From an uncultured Planctomycetaceae bacterium (GTDB lineage Bacteria; Planctomycetota; Planctomycetia; Planctomycetales; Planctomycetaceae), in the NCBI GenBank assembly GCA_913031625.1, contig CAJWGB010000036.1:1-33317 (forward strand): a DNA stretch of 33,317 nt, written 5' to 3'. Position 1 is the first letter of the stretch. Each line of letters opens with the position of its first letter. The notes beneath the pieces are model-generated. The model worked only from the letters and a program-made list of their open reading frames with translations, was not told the DNA's origin and did no database searches. Positions 18,153-24,876 of this stretch are shown here, piece after piece. The position numbers and the translations under genes were made by a program.

Positions 18153-19489
18153 TATTCAGCATCCTTTTCAGAGGGCGTGTTTTGCGCCTGCTGTTTTTCA
18201 ATGCTTTTGACCACATGGCGTGTCAATACCCTGTATAGCTGCTGCATCGACTGACGCTCATGTTCCAGGACTGCTTCCTTTCGGCTCACCCAGATCTGTG
18301 TCTGAAAGACGGGCCCATTCACCGGAGGGCGATCATCGGGCAGCAGGTTGAAGCTGCGAATCCGATTCCAGAAGTTGCGGAGCGGACTGCCCGCTGCTTC
18401 TGCCGGATCGACTGCCACACATCCTGCTCGCTCGTAGCAGCTAAACATGCTGACGGCGAAGTCTCCAGATTCTTTGTAGAGGTTGAGTTCCGTTGTCTGT
18501 GCGCGAGTGATGTAGTCAATGTTTCGCGCTGATTCGAGTTGCCAGTCCATGGCTGTGTAGCAATACGACAGGTCGTGCCACTCCGGATAGAAGCCGTCGA
18601 CGGTGAACTGGACCTGCAGGCCGTGTCCTTCCAGCGTCCAGACAACAGAGTTTGTTCCCAATGGATTGTCCGGGTCACGTTTGACTTCCTCTGCGTGAAT
18701 GACGTTCCACTCACCGTAAGTGCCCGAAATCAGATCCGGGCTGACCATGTCGTTCAATGATGACTTAAAGTTGTCTCCCTTTCCGCCTGATTTCTCACTC
18801 ATCACGAGGTGGGCATGTGCAGAGGCAGACAGCGGGAGGTAGACCGCGCCAAGGAAGATCATTCCGGCGATCAAAGACGGTCGAGGCTTAAGCACTGCCT
18901 TATTGAGACGTGTCGTGATTGAGTTCAGGATTCTCAGGAGTTTTGAGTCGACCAGATCCGGGTTCTTCTTCACCTCGTCCCCGTCAGCGAGAATCGTCAG
19001 CAGGCTGCGTTCGCTGAGCGGAAAGATGAATCGAATCAGTTGGTCCATACTCAACGCTAGGCCGAGACTGAGGACATAGGTGGTGATTCCCAGCAATTCG
19101 TGTTTCCAGCCAACGTCAAGCGCGGCGCCAAAGCGAGCATGGGCATAGACAATCAGGAAAACTCGCAGGCAGTTGGCGAGAACCACCCACAGCACGGTAT
19201 GCGCGATAGTGGCAACGAGTCGCAGTATCGAATAACGAAAGCACACGCACCAGAAGCTGATGGCTACGACACAGGAAAACAGGGAGTGGATTCCACTGCA
19301 GGCTTCTTCCACCATGAAGCTCTTATCAAAGGTTCGGATTGCCACACCGGACCGAATGTGCTTCAGTCGAGAGTCACCGATGAGGTCGAGCAGACCGCTG
19401 GCAGCAGTCGTCGCCATCTTCTGAAGTTCGATGATCACTCCCTGGTCAATCTTGAGCGGGAATGGAACCACCAACAAAAGGAACACCAT
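18152..19489 (-). CDS. Exosortase-family protein, short N-terminus, fused to a C-terminal soluble (EpsI-like) domain
   Basis: Exosortases are integral membrane cysteine transpeptidase-like enzymes that process PEP-CTERM-type surface proteins. The catalytic triad signature is complete: Cys 64 in EEACSGIHSL, Arg 109 in LANCLRVFLIV, His 130 in WKHELLG. Four helices surround these residues, and a fifth lies near 230-250 (LIAGMIFLGAVYLPLSASAH). The C-terminal 190 residues form a soluble domain with GEWNV, FYPEWHDLSYCY and other features like EpsI (DUF3485). From the ATG at 19489 the product has 445 residues. The frame runs back to 19633, but that part overlaps the acetyltransferase gene and is Arg/Cys-rich, not membrane-like. 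Thus the first few helices usual in exosortases are missing. It is probably in operon with the acetyltransferase (41-base gap) and the TPR gene (one-base overlap). Confidence 0.8.
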   Translation of the reverse strand: MVFLLLVVPFPLKIDQGVIIELQKMATTAASGLLDLIGDSRLKHIRSGVAIRTFDKSFMVEEACSGIHSLFSCVVAISFWCVCFRYSILRLVATIAHTVLWVVLANCLRVFLIVYAHARFGAALDVGWKHELLGITTYVLSLGLALSMDQLIRFIFPLSERSLLTILADGDEVKKNPDLVDSKLLRILNSITTRLNKAVLKPRPSLIAGMIFLGAVYLPLSASAHAHLVMSEKSGGKGDNFKSSLNDMVSPDLISGTYGEWNVIHAEEVKRDPDNPLGTNSVVWTLEGHGLQVQFTVDGFYPEWHDLSYCYTAMDWQLESARNIDYITRAQTTELNLYKESGDFAVSMFSCYERAGCVAVDPAEAAGSPLRNFWNRIRSFNLLPDDRPPVNGPVFQTQIWVSRKEAVLEHERQSMQQLYRVLTRHVVKSIEKQQAQNTPSEKDAE

Positions 19490-19530
19490 CGGACCACGCA
19501 ACTGGTCCGCAATTTTTGCTCCCCTCAGCG

Positions 19531-20064
19531 TCAGCTCTCGTTTTGATGACGTGTGAAAACGCGTCCTGCTCCTACAACCCTCATCCCCGGCACAACTGCG
19601 CCGGGGAGCACAGTCGCGCGGCAGCAGATCCATGCACCATGTCCAATCCGAATTGGGGCTGCTGTGAGCTCAAACGTCTCGGAGTGATGATCGTGACTGC
19701 CCGTGCACAGATAGGCCTGTTGTGACAGGCAGACGTCAGATTCGATCGTGACATCTTCGATGTTGTCGATCCAGACTTCGCGGCCAATCCAGCAGTTATC
19801 GTCAATCGAAAGACGCCACGGATTCTTGACTCGGACATTTGGGTGGATCACAACGCCAGCCCCGATTCTTGCGCCAAACAGTCTCAGCAGCCACACTTTT
19901 AGGCCGGACCATGGCAGCCAGGCGCTCTCAAGGAAAACCAGACTGACGAAGTACCAGGTCAGCCGCACCAGAAATCCACGGCCAGGGTGATATTCCGCGT
20001 TGGAATAGTCAGCCAACCGTCGACGAACGGGAGGTTCTGGATTGGAATCCGGGGAGTGAGTCAT
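19531..20064 (-). CDS. WcaF-type hexapeptide-repeat acetyltransferase
   Basis: The product is 177 residues from the ATG at 20064, which has an AGG six bases upstream (CGCAGGTATTTC). A GTG at 20109 in the same frame lacks one. The N-terminal helix region (GRGFLVRLTWYFVSLVFLES, LPWSGLKVWLLRLFGARIG) and the left-handed beta-helix repeats (VVIHPNVRVKNPWRLSIDDN, CWIGREVWIDNI, TIESDVCLSQQAYLCTGSHD) match colanic-acid-type WcaF acetyltransferases. The probable catalytic His lies in TGSHDHHSETF. It likely O-acetylates a sugar of an extracellular polysaccharide. It is the first gene of the exosortase locus, divergent from the protease gene at 20378. The family is clear, the acceptor sugar is not. Confidence 0.88.
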   Translation of the reverse strand: MTHSPDSNPEPPVRRRLADYSNAEYHPGRGFLVRLTWYFVSLVFLESAWLPWSGLKVWLLRLFGARIGAGVVIHPNVRVKNPWRLSIDDNCWIGREVWIDNIEDVTIESDVCLSQQAYLCTGSHDHHSETFELTAAPIRIGHGAWICCRATVLPGAVVPGMRVVGAGRVFTRHQNES

Positions 20065-20334
20065 GAAATACCTGCGAAAACCGGAATTCTGCGCAGGAAA
20101 TGCGTTCACGGCTACGCCGTTTTTTTAGAGTCGCCTGATCCAGGCAGAAGGACCGCTTCTGCAAGGGGTTTAAGCGTCAGAATTGGAAGAACGGTATTTC
20201 GGCCTGTCGGTGGGGACCTGGACAATTCCGTGCTCCAGGATACAAAAAAGGTTGGTTTCGACTGTGCGCTACGTCCAAATCGTGTTTCGGGCGATACCAC
20301 GCAGCGTTCCATGTGTTGATCTGAGTGAAGAAAT

Positions 20335-20354
20335 AGACCGTTCACGAACGGTCT
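20335..20354. promoter_or_regulatory. Perfect 20-bp palindrome upstream of the protease gene
   Basis: AGACCGTTC (20335-20343) and GAACGGTCT (20346-20354) are perfect inverted repeats with a two-base spacer. The site ends 23 bases before the preferred start at 20378. The tiny spacer fits a dimeric repressor operator better than an RNA hairpin. No factor can be named. Confidence 0.5.
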
Positions 20355-20377
20355 TCATGAAATTGAGGGGTCTGCCA

Positions 20378-22429
20378 ATGAGACTTATTGCTTCTCTCCT
20401 GCTGTTTTCTGTTGCTGTTTCGCCGACGCTGGCGGAGGACGCTGACGACTCCAACATCCCCGAGCGACAGCAACGACTCTATTCGGCTCTTGAAAAAGTC
20501 AGACCGGCACTGGTTGCCGTCCTGGATGGCCGGGGGGCAGGAAGTGGAGTAGTGGTTTCTGGTGACGGGCTTGTCCTGACTGCGTCACACGTGGTGGATT
20601 CTCCGCGCGGCGGCCGACGCTTCCCATTGCAGGTGCGTTTCTCTGATGGAAAGGGATATCGGGCGGAGATTCTGGGGATGGATCGCTCTGTGGATTCTGC
20701 GCTGCTGCGAATTACTGAGTCACCGAAAGACGGCGAAGAGTTCCCCTATGTTGAACTCGGGCAGTCGTCTGAACTCGAACGTGGCGATTGGTGTTTCGCT
20801 CTGGGCCACCCAGGCGGGTTTCGGCAGACCCGGCCGGCTCCAGTTCGACTGGGCCGAGTTCTCTCGGTCGGTCATCGAACAGTTGTCTCAGACTGTGCGA
20901 TTGTTCTTGGTGACTCCGGCGGACCCCTGTTCGATATGTCCGGCAACGTCATCGGAATCCACAGCATGATTACAGAAGTGATTGTGGAGAACCGCCACGT
21001 GGCAATTGATTGTTATCACCGTGATTGGGAACGCCTGAAGAGCGGCGAGCGCTGGGGTAAACTCTACTCACATGATAATGGACTTAGCATCTCAGACTTT
21101 GTGGGAATTAATGTCCGCTGGAGAAGCTTTACTCCGGAAGTGTTCCGAGTACAGCGCGGAAGCCCTGCGGACTCCGCTGGCATCCGAACGGGAGACATCC
21201 TCGTCAGCATTAACGACGAGCCATTTGCCGATCAACTGGGTCTCAGTAACCTCATCAACCATCTCGACGCAGATCAGCGTGTCGATGTGGTCGTTGACCG
21301 AAACGGGCGTGAGATTCACCTGAAGATGAAGACGGGTGACCGACCGGAACCGGACGAATTGCGGGAGATCCTCAAACGCCGATTTCGTGGCGGGCGTGAA
21401 CTGCTTGATCAGCGAAATGAACAGCTGTCTTCGTCACGCAAAGTGGGCCCCTTCGAAAAGCGTTCGATCGAGGAACTTGCCAAGTTCGAGCCGATTCTTG
21501 AAACGACTGGAGCAGCCACAGTAGAGCTCAGACATCGCGGCCAGATCAAAGCTCTGGGGACTGTCATGAGCGAAGACGGTTATATTCTGACCAAGGCCAG
21601 TGAAATCGAAGATGTCTCCAAGATGAAGTGCGTGCTGCCGGACGGTCGGGCCGTCACGCTGACGTCTGTTGGAATCAACAATCCGTACGACCTTCTGCTT
21701 GTGAAGGTCGACGCACAGGACCTGAAACCTGTGGAATGGGTGGCAGACGACGCTGAGGCTGGAAGTATTGTCATCACGACTGATGGGCGAGGAACACCGC
21801 TGTTGCCGGGAGTTGTCAGCGTCCACACCAGAAGCCTGCCAACATCGAAGACAGGATTCCTGGGTGTCCAGATGGAGACACTCCGGGAGCCTCGCAATCC
21901 GGTGAAAATCACGCACGTCCTGCCTGGAGGAGCCGCGCTTGCTGCGGGTGTTAAAGTCAACGACCGAGTTGTTTCAATTGACGACCGAGCGATTCGAAAC
22001 AACCAACAGATGGCCCTGCTGATTCGTGCGAAAAAGCCCTACGAGAAAATTAAGCTGATCGTTCAGCGTGCAGGTCAGGAAGTCACGATGAACATCGCAC
22101 TGACTCCACGGTACATTTCTGAAGTCGGGGACGTTCTGCTTCCGAGATACAGCGACACGGAAAACCTCGGCGAATTTGCCAGCGTCCACAACTCCGGATT
22201 TCCGGAAGTGCTGCAACACGATACGGATCTGTTCCCGAATCAGTGTGGCGGGCCTTTGTATGGTATTTCGGGCAAAGCGATTGGGCTGAATATCGCCCGC
22301 GCAGCTCGTATCAAGAGTTACGCTCTTCCCGCCGCGGCAGTGCAGAAGGTCTACAGGGAACTGCTGAAACTGGGGGAATCTGAAACAGAGTCGGACGACG
22401 ACGGTGACGATCAGCCTGATGAGGAATAA
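20378..22429 (+). CDS. Exported trypsin-like serine protease with two PDZ domains and a degenerate second protease domain
   Basis: The ATG at 20378 has GAGGGG eight bases upstream and begins a Sec signal peptide (MRLIASLLLFSVAVSPTLAE); the open frame reaches back to 20183. The 683-residue product resembles HtrA/DegP. The first protease domain has a full triad: His 71 (LTASHVVD), Asp 106 (RSVDSALL), Ser 180 (GDSGGPLF). PDZ1 spans about 242-320 (QRGSPADSAGIRTGDILVSI). A second protease-like domain starts near 378 (GYILTKASEIED, NPYDLLLVKV), is interrupted by PDZ2 at about 492-577 (VLPGGAALAAGVKVNDRVVS), and resumes with NQCGGPLYGISG. There the catalytic Ser is replaced by Cys 623 and the His is absent. 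The tail is acidic. It probably works in the periplasm on damaged or signalling proteins. The end is two bases from the tadA stop (convergent). Confidence 0.9.
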   Translation: MRLIASLLLFSVAVSPTLAEDADDSNIPERQQRLYSALEKVRPALVAVLDGRGAGSGVVVSGDGLVLTASHVVDSPRGGRRFPLQVRFSDGKGYRAEILGMDRSVDSALLRITESPKDGEEFPYVELGQSSELERGDWCFALGHPGGFRQTRPAPVRLGRVLSVGHRTVVSDCAIVLGDSGGPLFDMSGNVIGIHSMITEVIVENRHVAIDCYHRDWERLKSGERWGKLYSHDNGLSISDFVGINVRWRSFTPEVFRVQRGSPADSAGIRTGDILVSINDEPFADQLGLSNLINHLDADQRVDVVVDRNGREIHLKMKTGDRPEPDELREILKRRFRGGRELLDQRNEQLSSSRKVGPFEKRSIEELAKFEPILETTGAATVELRHRGQIKALGTVMSEDGYILTKASEIEDVSKMKCVLPDGRAVTLTSVGINNPYDLLLVKVDAQDLKPVEWVADDAEAGSIVITTDGRGTPLLPGVVSVHTRSLPTSKTGFLGVQMETLREPRNPVKITHVLPGGAALAAGVKVNDRVVSIDDRAIRNNQQMALLIRAKKPYEKIKLIVQRAGQEVTMNIALTPRYISEVGDVLLPRYSDTENLGEFASVHNSGFPEVLQHDTDLFPNQCGGPLYGISGKAIGLNIARAARIKSYALPAAAVQKVYRELLKLGESETESDDDGDDQPDEE

Positions 22430-22431
22430 GA

Positions 22432-22923
22432 CTACTTCTTGCCCCTGGCTCGCTGTTCCTGAAAGAACTGCTGCAGAATTGCCCGGCAGTCATCGCGCAT
22501 GACTCCGCCGAGTACTGCTGACTGATGATTCAGGCGGATGTCTGAGGTGATTTGAAAGAGTGTGTCACACGCTCCGCCTTTGGGGTCCGGTGTTCCGTAA
22601 ACCACGAATGGAATTCGCGACTGGACAATGGCGCCCGCGCACATTGGGCACGGCTCCAGCGTGACGTACAGCGTACAGTCGAGGAGTCGCCAGGATCCGA
22701 GTTCCTCCGCTGCCTGAGTAATGGCGATCATCTCGGCATGGGCTGTGGGATCGTTCAGAGTCTCCCGCAGGTTGCAGGCTTCCGCGATGACCCGTTCCTT
22801 GTGGACGATGATTGCACCGACCGGCACCTCACCCTGATCCCATGCGGCGACAGCCTGATCCAATGCCTTCTTCATCCAGAATTCGTGTGGCTGTAATGGG
22901 TTGACGTCCGCATCCGGCAGCAT
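22432..22923 (-). CDS. tadA: tRNA-specific adenosine deaminase
   Basis: TadA converts A34 to inosine in the tRNA-Arg(ACG) anticodon, allowing reading of CGU/CGC/CGA. The product is 163 residues from the ATG at 22923, normal length; the frame continues to 23010, but those residues do not match the family. The zinc site is complete: His 62 and the proton-shuttle Glu 64 in AHAEMIAI, Cys 92 and Cys 95 in EPCPMCAGA. The motif [10 protein letters not shown] and the downstream GACDTLFQI region fit. Two palindromic repeats begin 13 bases upstream of the start codon and would overlap its leader or ribosome binding region. Confidence 0.93.
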   Translation of the reverse strand: MLPDADVNPLQPHEFWMKKALDQAVAAWDQGEVPVGAIIVHKERVIAEACNLRETLNDPTAHAEMIAITQAAEELGSWRLLDCTLYVTLEPCPMCAGAIVQSRIPFVVYGTPDPKGGACDTLFQITSDIRLNHQSAVLGGVMRDDCRAILQQFFQEQRARGKK

Positions 22924-22935
22924 CAGTCGGTGCCT

Positions 22936-22974
22936 TGTAAAAAGTACAACGGGACCTGAGTGTAAAAAGTACAA
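22936..22974. promoter_or_regulatory. Pair of near-identical palindromes (TTGTA-N5-TACAA), 25-bp period
   Basis: TGTAAAAAGTACAA occurs at 22936-22949 and again at 22961-22974. The first copy extends to a perfect palindrome TTGTA-AAAAG-TACAA from 22935. The two copies are separated by 11 bases. This is a typical layout for a dimeric DNA-binding protein that binds cooperatively. They lie just upstream of tadA, and also about 140-180 bases upstream of a sigma-54 promoter pointing the other way, where an enhancer-binding protein would be expected. A weaker relative (CTCG, AAAAATAGTA, CGAG) is at 23081-23098. Confidence 0.65.
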
Positions 22975-23110
22975 TTCTGCAACAGCGTGTAGAGCATTGT
23001 GCGGTCGCATTCAATCAGTCTTCGCGAATCACTCGGGTTCTCTGGCCAAAAAGCCTCGGGAAATGCTCACTTTCTGCTGCCTCGAAAAATAGTACGAGTC
23101 AGTCAGTCAA

Positions 23111-23128
23111 TTGGCACGGTGGTTGCAT
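23111..23128 (+). promoter_or_regulatory. Sigma-54 (RpoN) -24/-12 promoter
   Basis: TTGGCACGGTGGTTGCAT matches the published RpoN consensus TGGCACG-N4-TTGCW at every defined base. The GG (23113-23114) and GC (23125-23126) doublets have correct spacing. The predicted start of transcription is near 23138, directly before the tandem-hairpin region. No sigma-54 activator gene is in the window. Confidence 0.75.
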
Positions 23129-23137
23129 TTCTCGGAG

Positions 23138-23322
23138 GCAGAGAGACGGTTCAGGGGTGAGAGCCTGAACCCGGACTGCCCTGAGAAAGCAGTCAGCACA
23201 TGTCACCTGAGGGTGACAGGCGAAAGAGAGAATGGTCCGCCTGAGAAACGGACCGGACGACAGACCTGAGAGACCTGCCGTCCCTGAAAGAGGCCATCGG
23301 AAGATTCCGATCGGCCTTTTTT
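23138..23322 (+). ncRNA. Candidate structured small RNA of tandem hairpins with repeated CCTGAGARA loops
   Basis: No protein is likely here. From the predicted sigma-54 start the sequence folds by eye into a row of perfect hairpins. H1 pairs GGTTCAGG (23148-23155) with CCTGAACC (23164-23171). H2 pairs GACTGC (23174-23179) with GCAGTC (23189-23194), loop CCTGAGAAA. H3 pairs TGTCACC (23201-23207) with GGTGACA (23212-23218), loop TGAG. H4 pairs GGTCCG (23234-23239) with CGGACC (23249-23254), loop CCTGAGAAA. H5 pairs GGACG-A-CAG (23255-23263) with CTG-C-CGTCC (23275-23283), and its loop contains CCTGAGAGA. An intrinsic terminator closes the unit. H2 and H4 have different stems but identical loops, which suggests selection on the loop. 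I do not recognise a known RNA family. A leader role for the downstream DUF1501 gene is an alternative, but the terminator and a separate promoter favour a free small RNA. Confidence 0.7.
23291..23322 (+). terminator. Intrinsic terminator of the small RNA
   Basis: AGGCC (23291-23295) pairs with GGCCT (23313-23317), and inside it TCGGAA (23297-23302) pairs with TTCCGA (23305-23310). Six T follow the stem (23317-23322). This is a classic rho-independent terminator on the plus strand. Confidence 0.85.
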
Positions 23323-23357
23323 CATGCGCGCATTTTGCGGCCTGCCAATTCCGCCTT

Positions 23358-23387
23358 TTGCATTTTCCGGTCGGAAAGTGACATAAT
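23358..23387 (+). promoter_or_regulatory. Candidate sigma-70-type promoter for the DUF1501 gene
   Basis: TTGCAT (23358-23363) and CATAAT (23382-23387) are spaced by 18 bases, downstream of the small-RNA terminator and about 50 bases before the start codon at 23440. A perfect palindrome TTTCCG-GT-CGGAAA (23364-23377) lies in the spacer and could be an operator. Confidence 0.5.
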
Positions 23388-23439
23388 GGTGTGTCGATGA
23401 AGTCGATTGGTTCCCGCGTTTTCATTTCTGGAGAACCCG

Positions 23440-24876
23440 GTGTCTCATCAAAATCATGCGTTCCAAAACTATTTTCCGCAGACGCCGGAAGGGCTGACGG
23501 TGCGCAGCCGTCGCAACATGCTCAAAGCTGGCCTCGCGGGAGTTGCCGGACTCAGTCTGCCTGACCTGCTCAGAGCCAGAGCGGAAGGGGCTTCAGGCGG
23601 CAGGCCCGTCAGCAATCGCAGCGTGATTCTGCTGTGGATGACAGGAGGCCCCAGTCAGATTGATACATGGGACCCAAAGCCGGACCGCCCGTGGATGAAT
23701 CGCGGCCCGTTTGCCCCTGTCTCAACAGCGCTGCCCGGCGTGACGATCTGTGAACATCTGCCGAAGCAGGCTGAGATGCTTGATCAGTTCACAGTGATCC
23801 GATCTGTTGACCCAAAGAACAGTAATCATCAGCCCAACCAGGTGATGCAAACCGGTCATCGCGATGCAGCTCCCCGAGCGAATCCCAAGGGGGGAGATTA
23901 TCCTGCGATCGCCTCAATCGTGGCCAAACAACGCGGCCCCAATCATCCCTCAATGCCGCCGTATGTTGCCTTCATGAAGCACTCCTCGCACGTGGCATGG
24001 GGAGGCTGGCTCGGAAAACAGTATGACCCGTTTGACGGCAACAAGGCTGCGAAGCTTCCGGTTTATGACCTGTTGGGCAAAGACCTGAAGAGAACGTCCG
24101 GAGCTGATCTGTTTCAGCTTCCGGGCGGATTGAACATCGACCGCCTCGAAGATCGTCGCGCTTTGATGAAGGATCTTGACGGGATTCGTGCCGGACTTGA
24201 TCAGAGTGGCTCCATGGACGCGCTGGACCACTACGGGCAACAGGCGTTCGAGATGGTGCTTGGACGGCGTGCTCAGAAAGCGTTCGATCTTTCGTCTGAG
24301 CCAGCTCACATGAGGGAGCGCTATGGAAGCCATCTCTGGTGCCAGCAAGCGCTGCTTGCGCGACGACTTGTCGAAGCAGGTGTGAGCTTCGTGACCCTTG
24401 ACCTGAGTTACCACACTGCTTCGGGTACGTGGGACAATCACGGCATTCCCGGTGGAGTGTACGGAGGGATTTCAAAAGGGCTGAAGCCGCTGCTGCCTCT
24501 GTTTGATCACCTCGTGACGACACTGGTCAGCGATCTGGGGGAACGCGGATTGCTTAATGAGGTCCTTGTGATCTGTATGGGGGAGTTTGGTCGCACACCG
24601 AATATGGGAACCCAGGAAAGTGTAGACGGCCGGAATCACTGGCCTGTGGTGATGTCGATGTGTCTTGCCGGTGGAGGTCTGCGACATGGACAGGTGATCG
24701 GTGCCAGCAGTCACGACGGTGGAACCATCAAGGACCGCCCTGTTACACCGGGCGATCTGGCAGCGACAATTTATCGTCATATGGGTGTGCCATTGACTAC
24801 CACCTATCTGGACGACCGACAGCGCCCCCGGTTTGCTGTTCAGGAAAATGGCCAGCCACTGAAAGAGCTGTTTTGA
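23440..24876 (+). CDS. DUF1501 family exported protein
   Basis: The GTG at 23440 has GGAGAA just upstream and gives 478 residues; a TTG at 23407 lies in the same frame but is less likely. The N-terminus carries a twin-arginine signal, SRRNMLKAGLAGVAGLSLPD (starting at residue 23). The body shows the DUF1501 hallmarks VILLWMTGGPSQIDTWDPKP, HHQPNQ-like and GHRDAAPRANPKGGDYPAIA segments, and the end has MGEFGRTPNMG and GRNHWP. This family is related to the alkaline-phosphatase/sulfatase superfamily and is greatly expanded in planctomycetes, usually paired with a DUF1549/DUF1553 cytochrome protein; no such partner is adjacent here. Its last bases overlap the start of the next gene. Function is unknown. 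Confidence 0.9.
   Translation: MSHQNHAFQNYFPQTPEGLTVRSRRNMLKAGLAGVAGLSLPDLLRARAEGASGGRPVSNRSVILLWMTGGPSQIDTWDPKPDRPWMNRGPFAPVSTALPGVTICEHLPKQAEMLDQFTVIRSVDPKNSNHQPNQVMQTGHRDAAPRANPKGGDYPAIASIVAKQRGPNHPSMPPYVAFMKHSSHVAWGGWLGKQYDPFDGNKAAKLPVYDLLGKDLKRTSGADLFQLPGGLNIDRLEDRRALMKDLDGIRAGLDQSGSMDALDHYGQQAFEMVLGRRAQKAFDLSSEPAHMRERYGSHLWCQQALLARRLVEAGVSFVTLDLSYHTASGTWDNHGIPGGVYGGISKGLKPLLPLFDHLVTTLVSDLGERGLLNEVLVICMGEFGRTPNMGTQESVDGRNHWPVVMSMCLAGGGLRHGQVIGASSHDGGTIKDRPVTPGDLAATIYRHMGVPLTTTYLDDRQRPRFAVQENGQPLKELF

Noticed and set aside
19490-19633. Upstream extension of the exosortase frame
   Set aside because: It is rich in Arg, Cys and Ser, overlaps the acetyltransferase coding region in another frame and does not look like membrane helices.
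20183-20377. N-terminal extension of the protease to 20183
   Set aside because: It would place 65 residues before a clear signal peptide and run through the palindrome; the ATG at 20378 has a good binding site.
23138-23322. TPP riboswitch, glycine riboswitch or hammerhead ribozyme because of CTGAGA and GAAA motifs
   Set aside because: The remaining conserved parts of each (for TPP the second-domain core, for glycine the CCGAAGG-type core, for hammerhead CTGATGA) are missing on either strand.
23138-23322. CRISPR array
   Set aside because: The hairpin stems differ from each other and spacing is irregular; only the short loop motif repeats.
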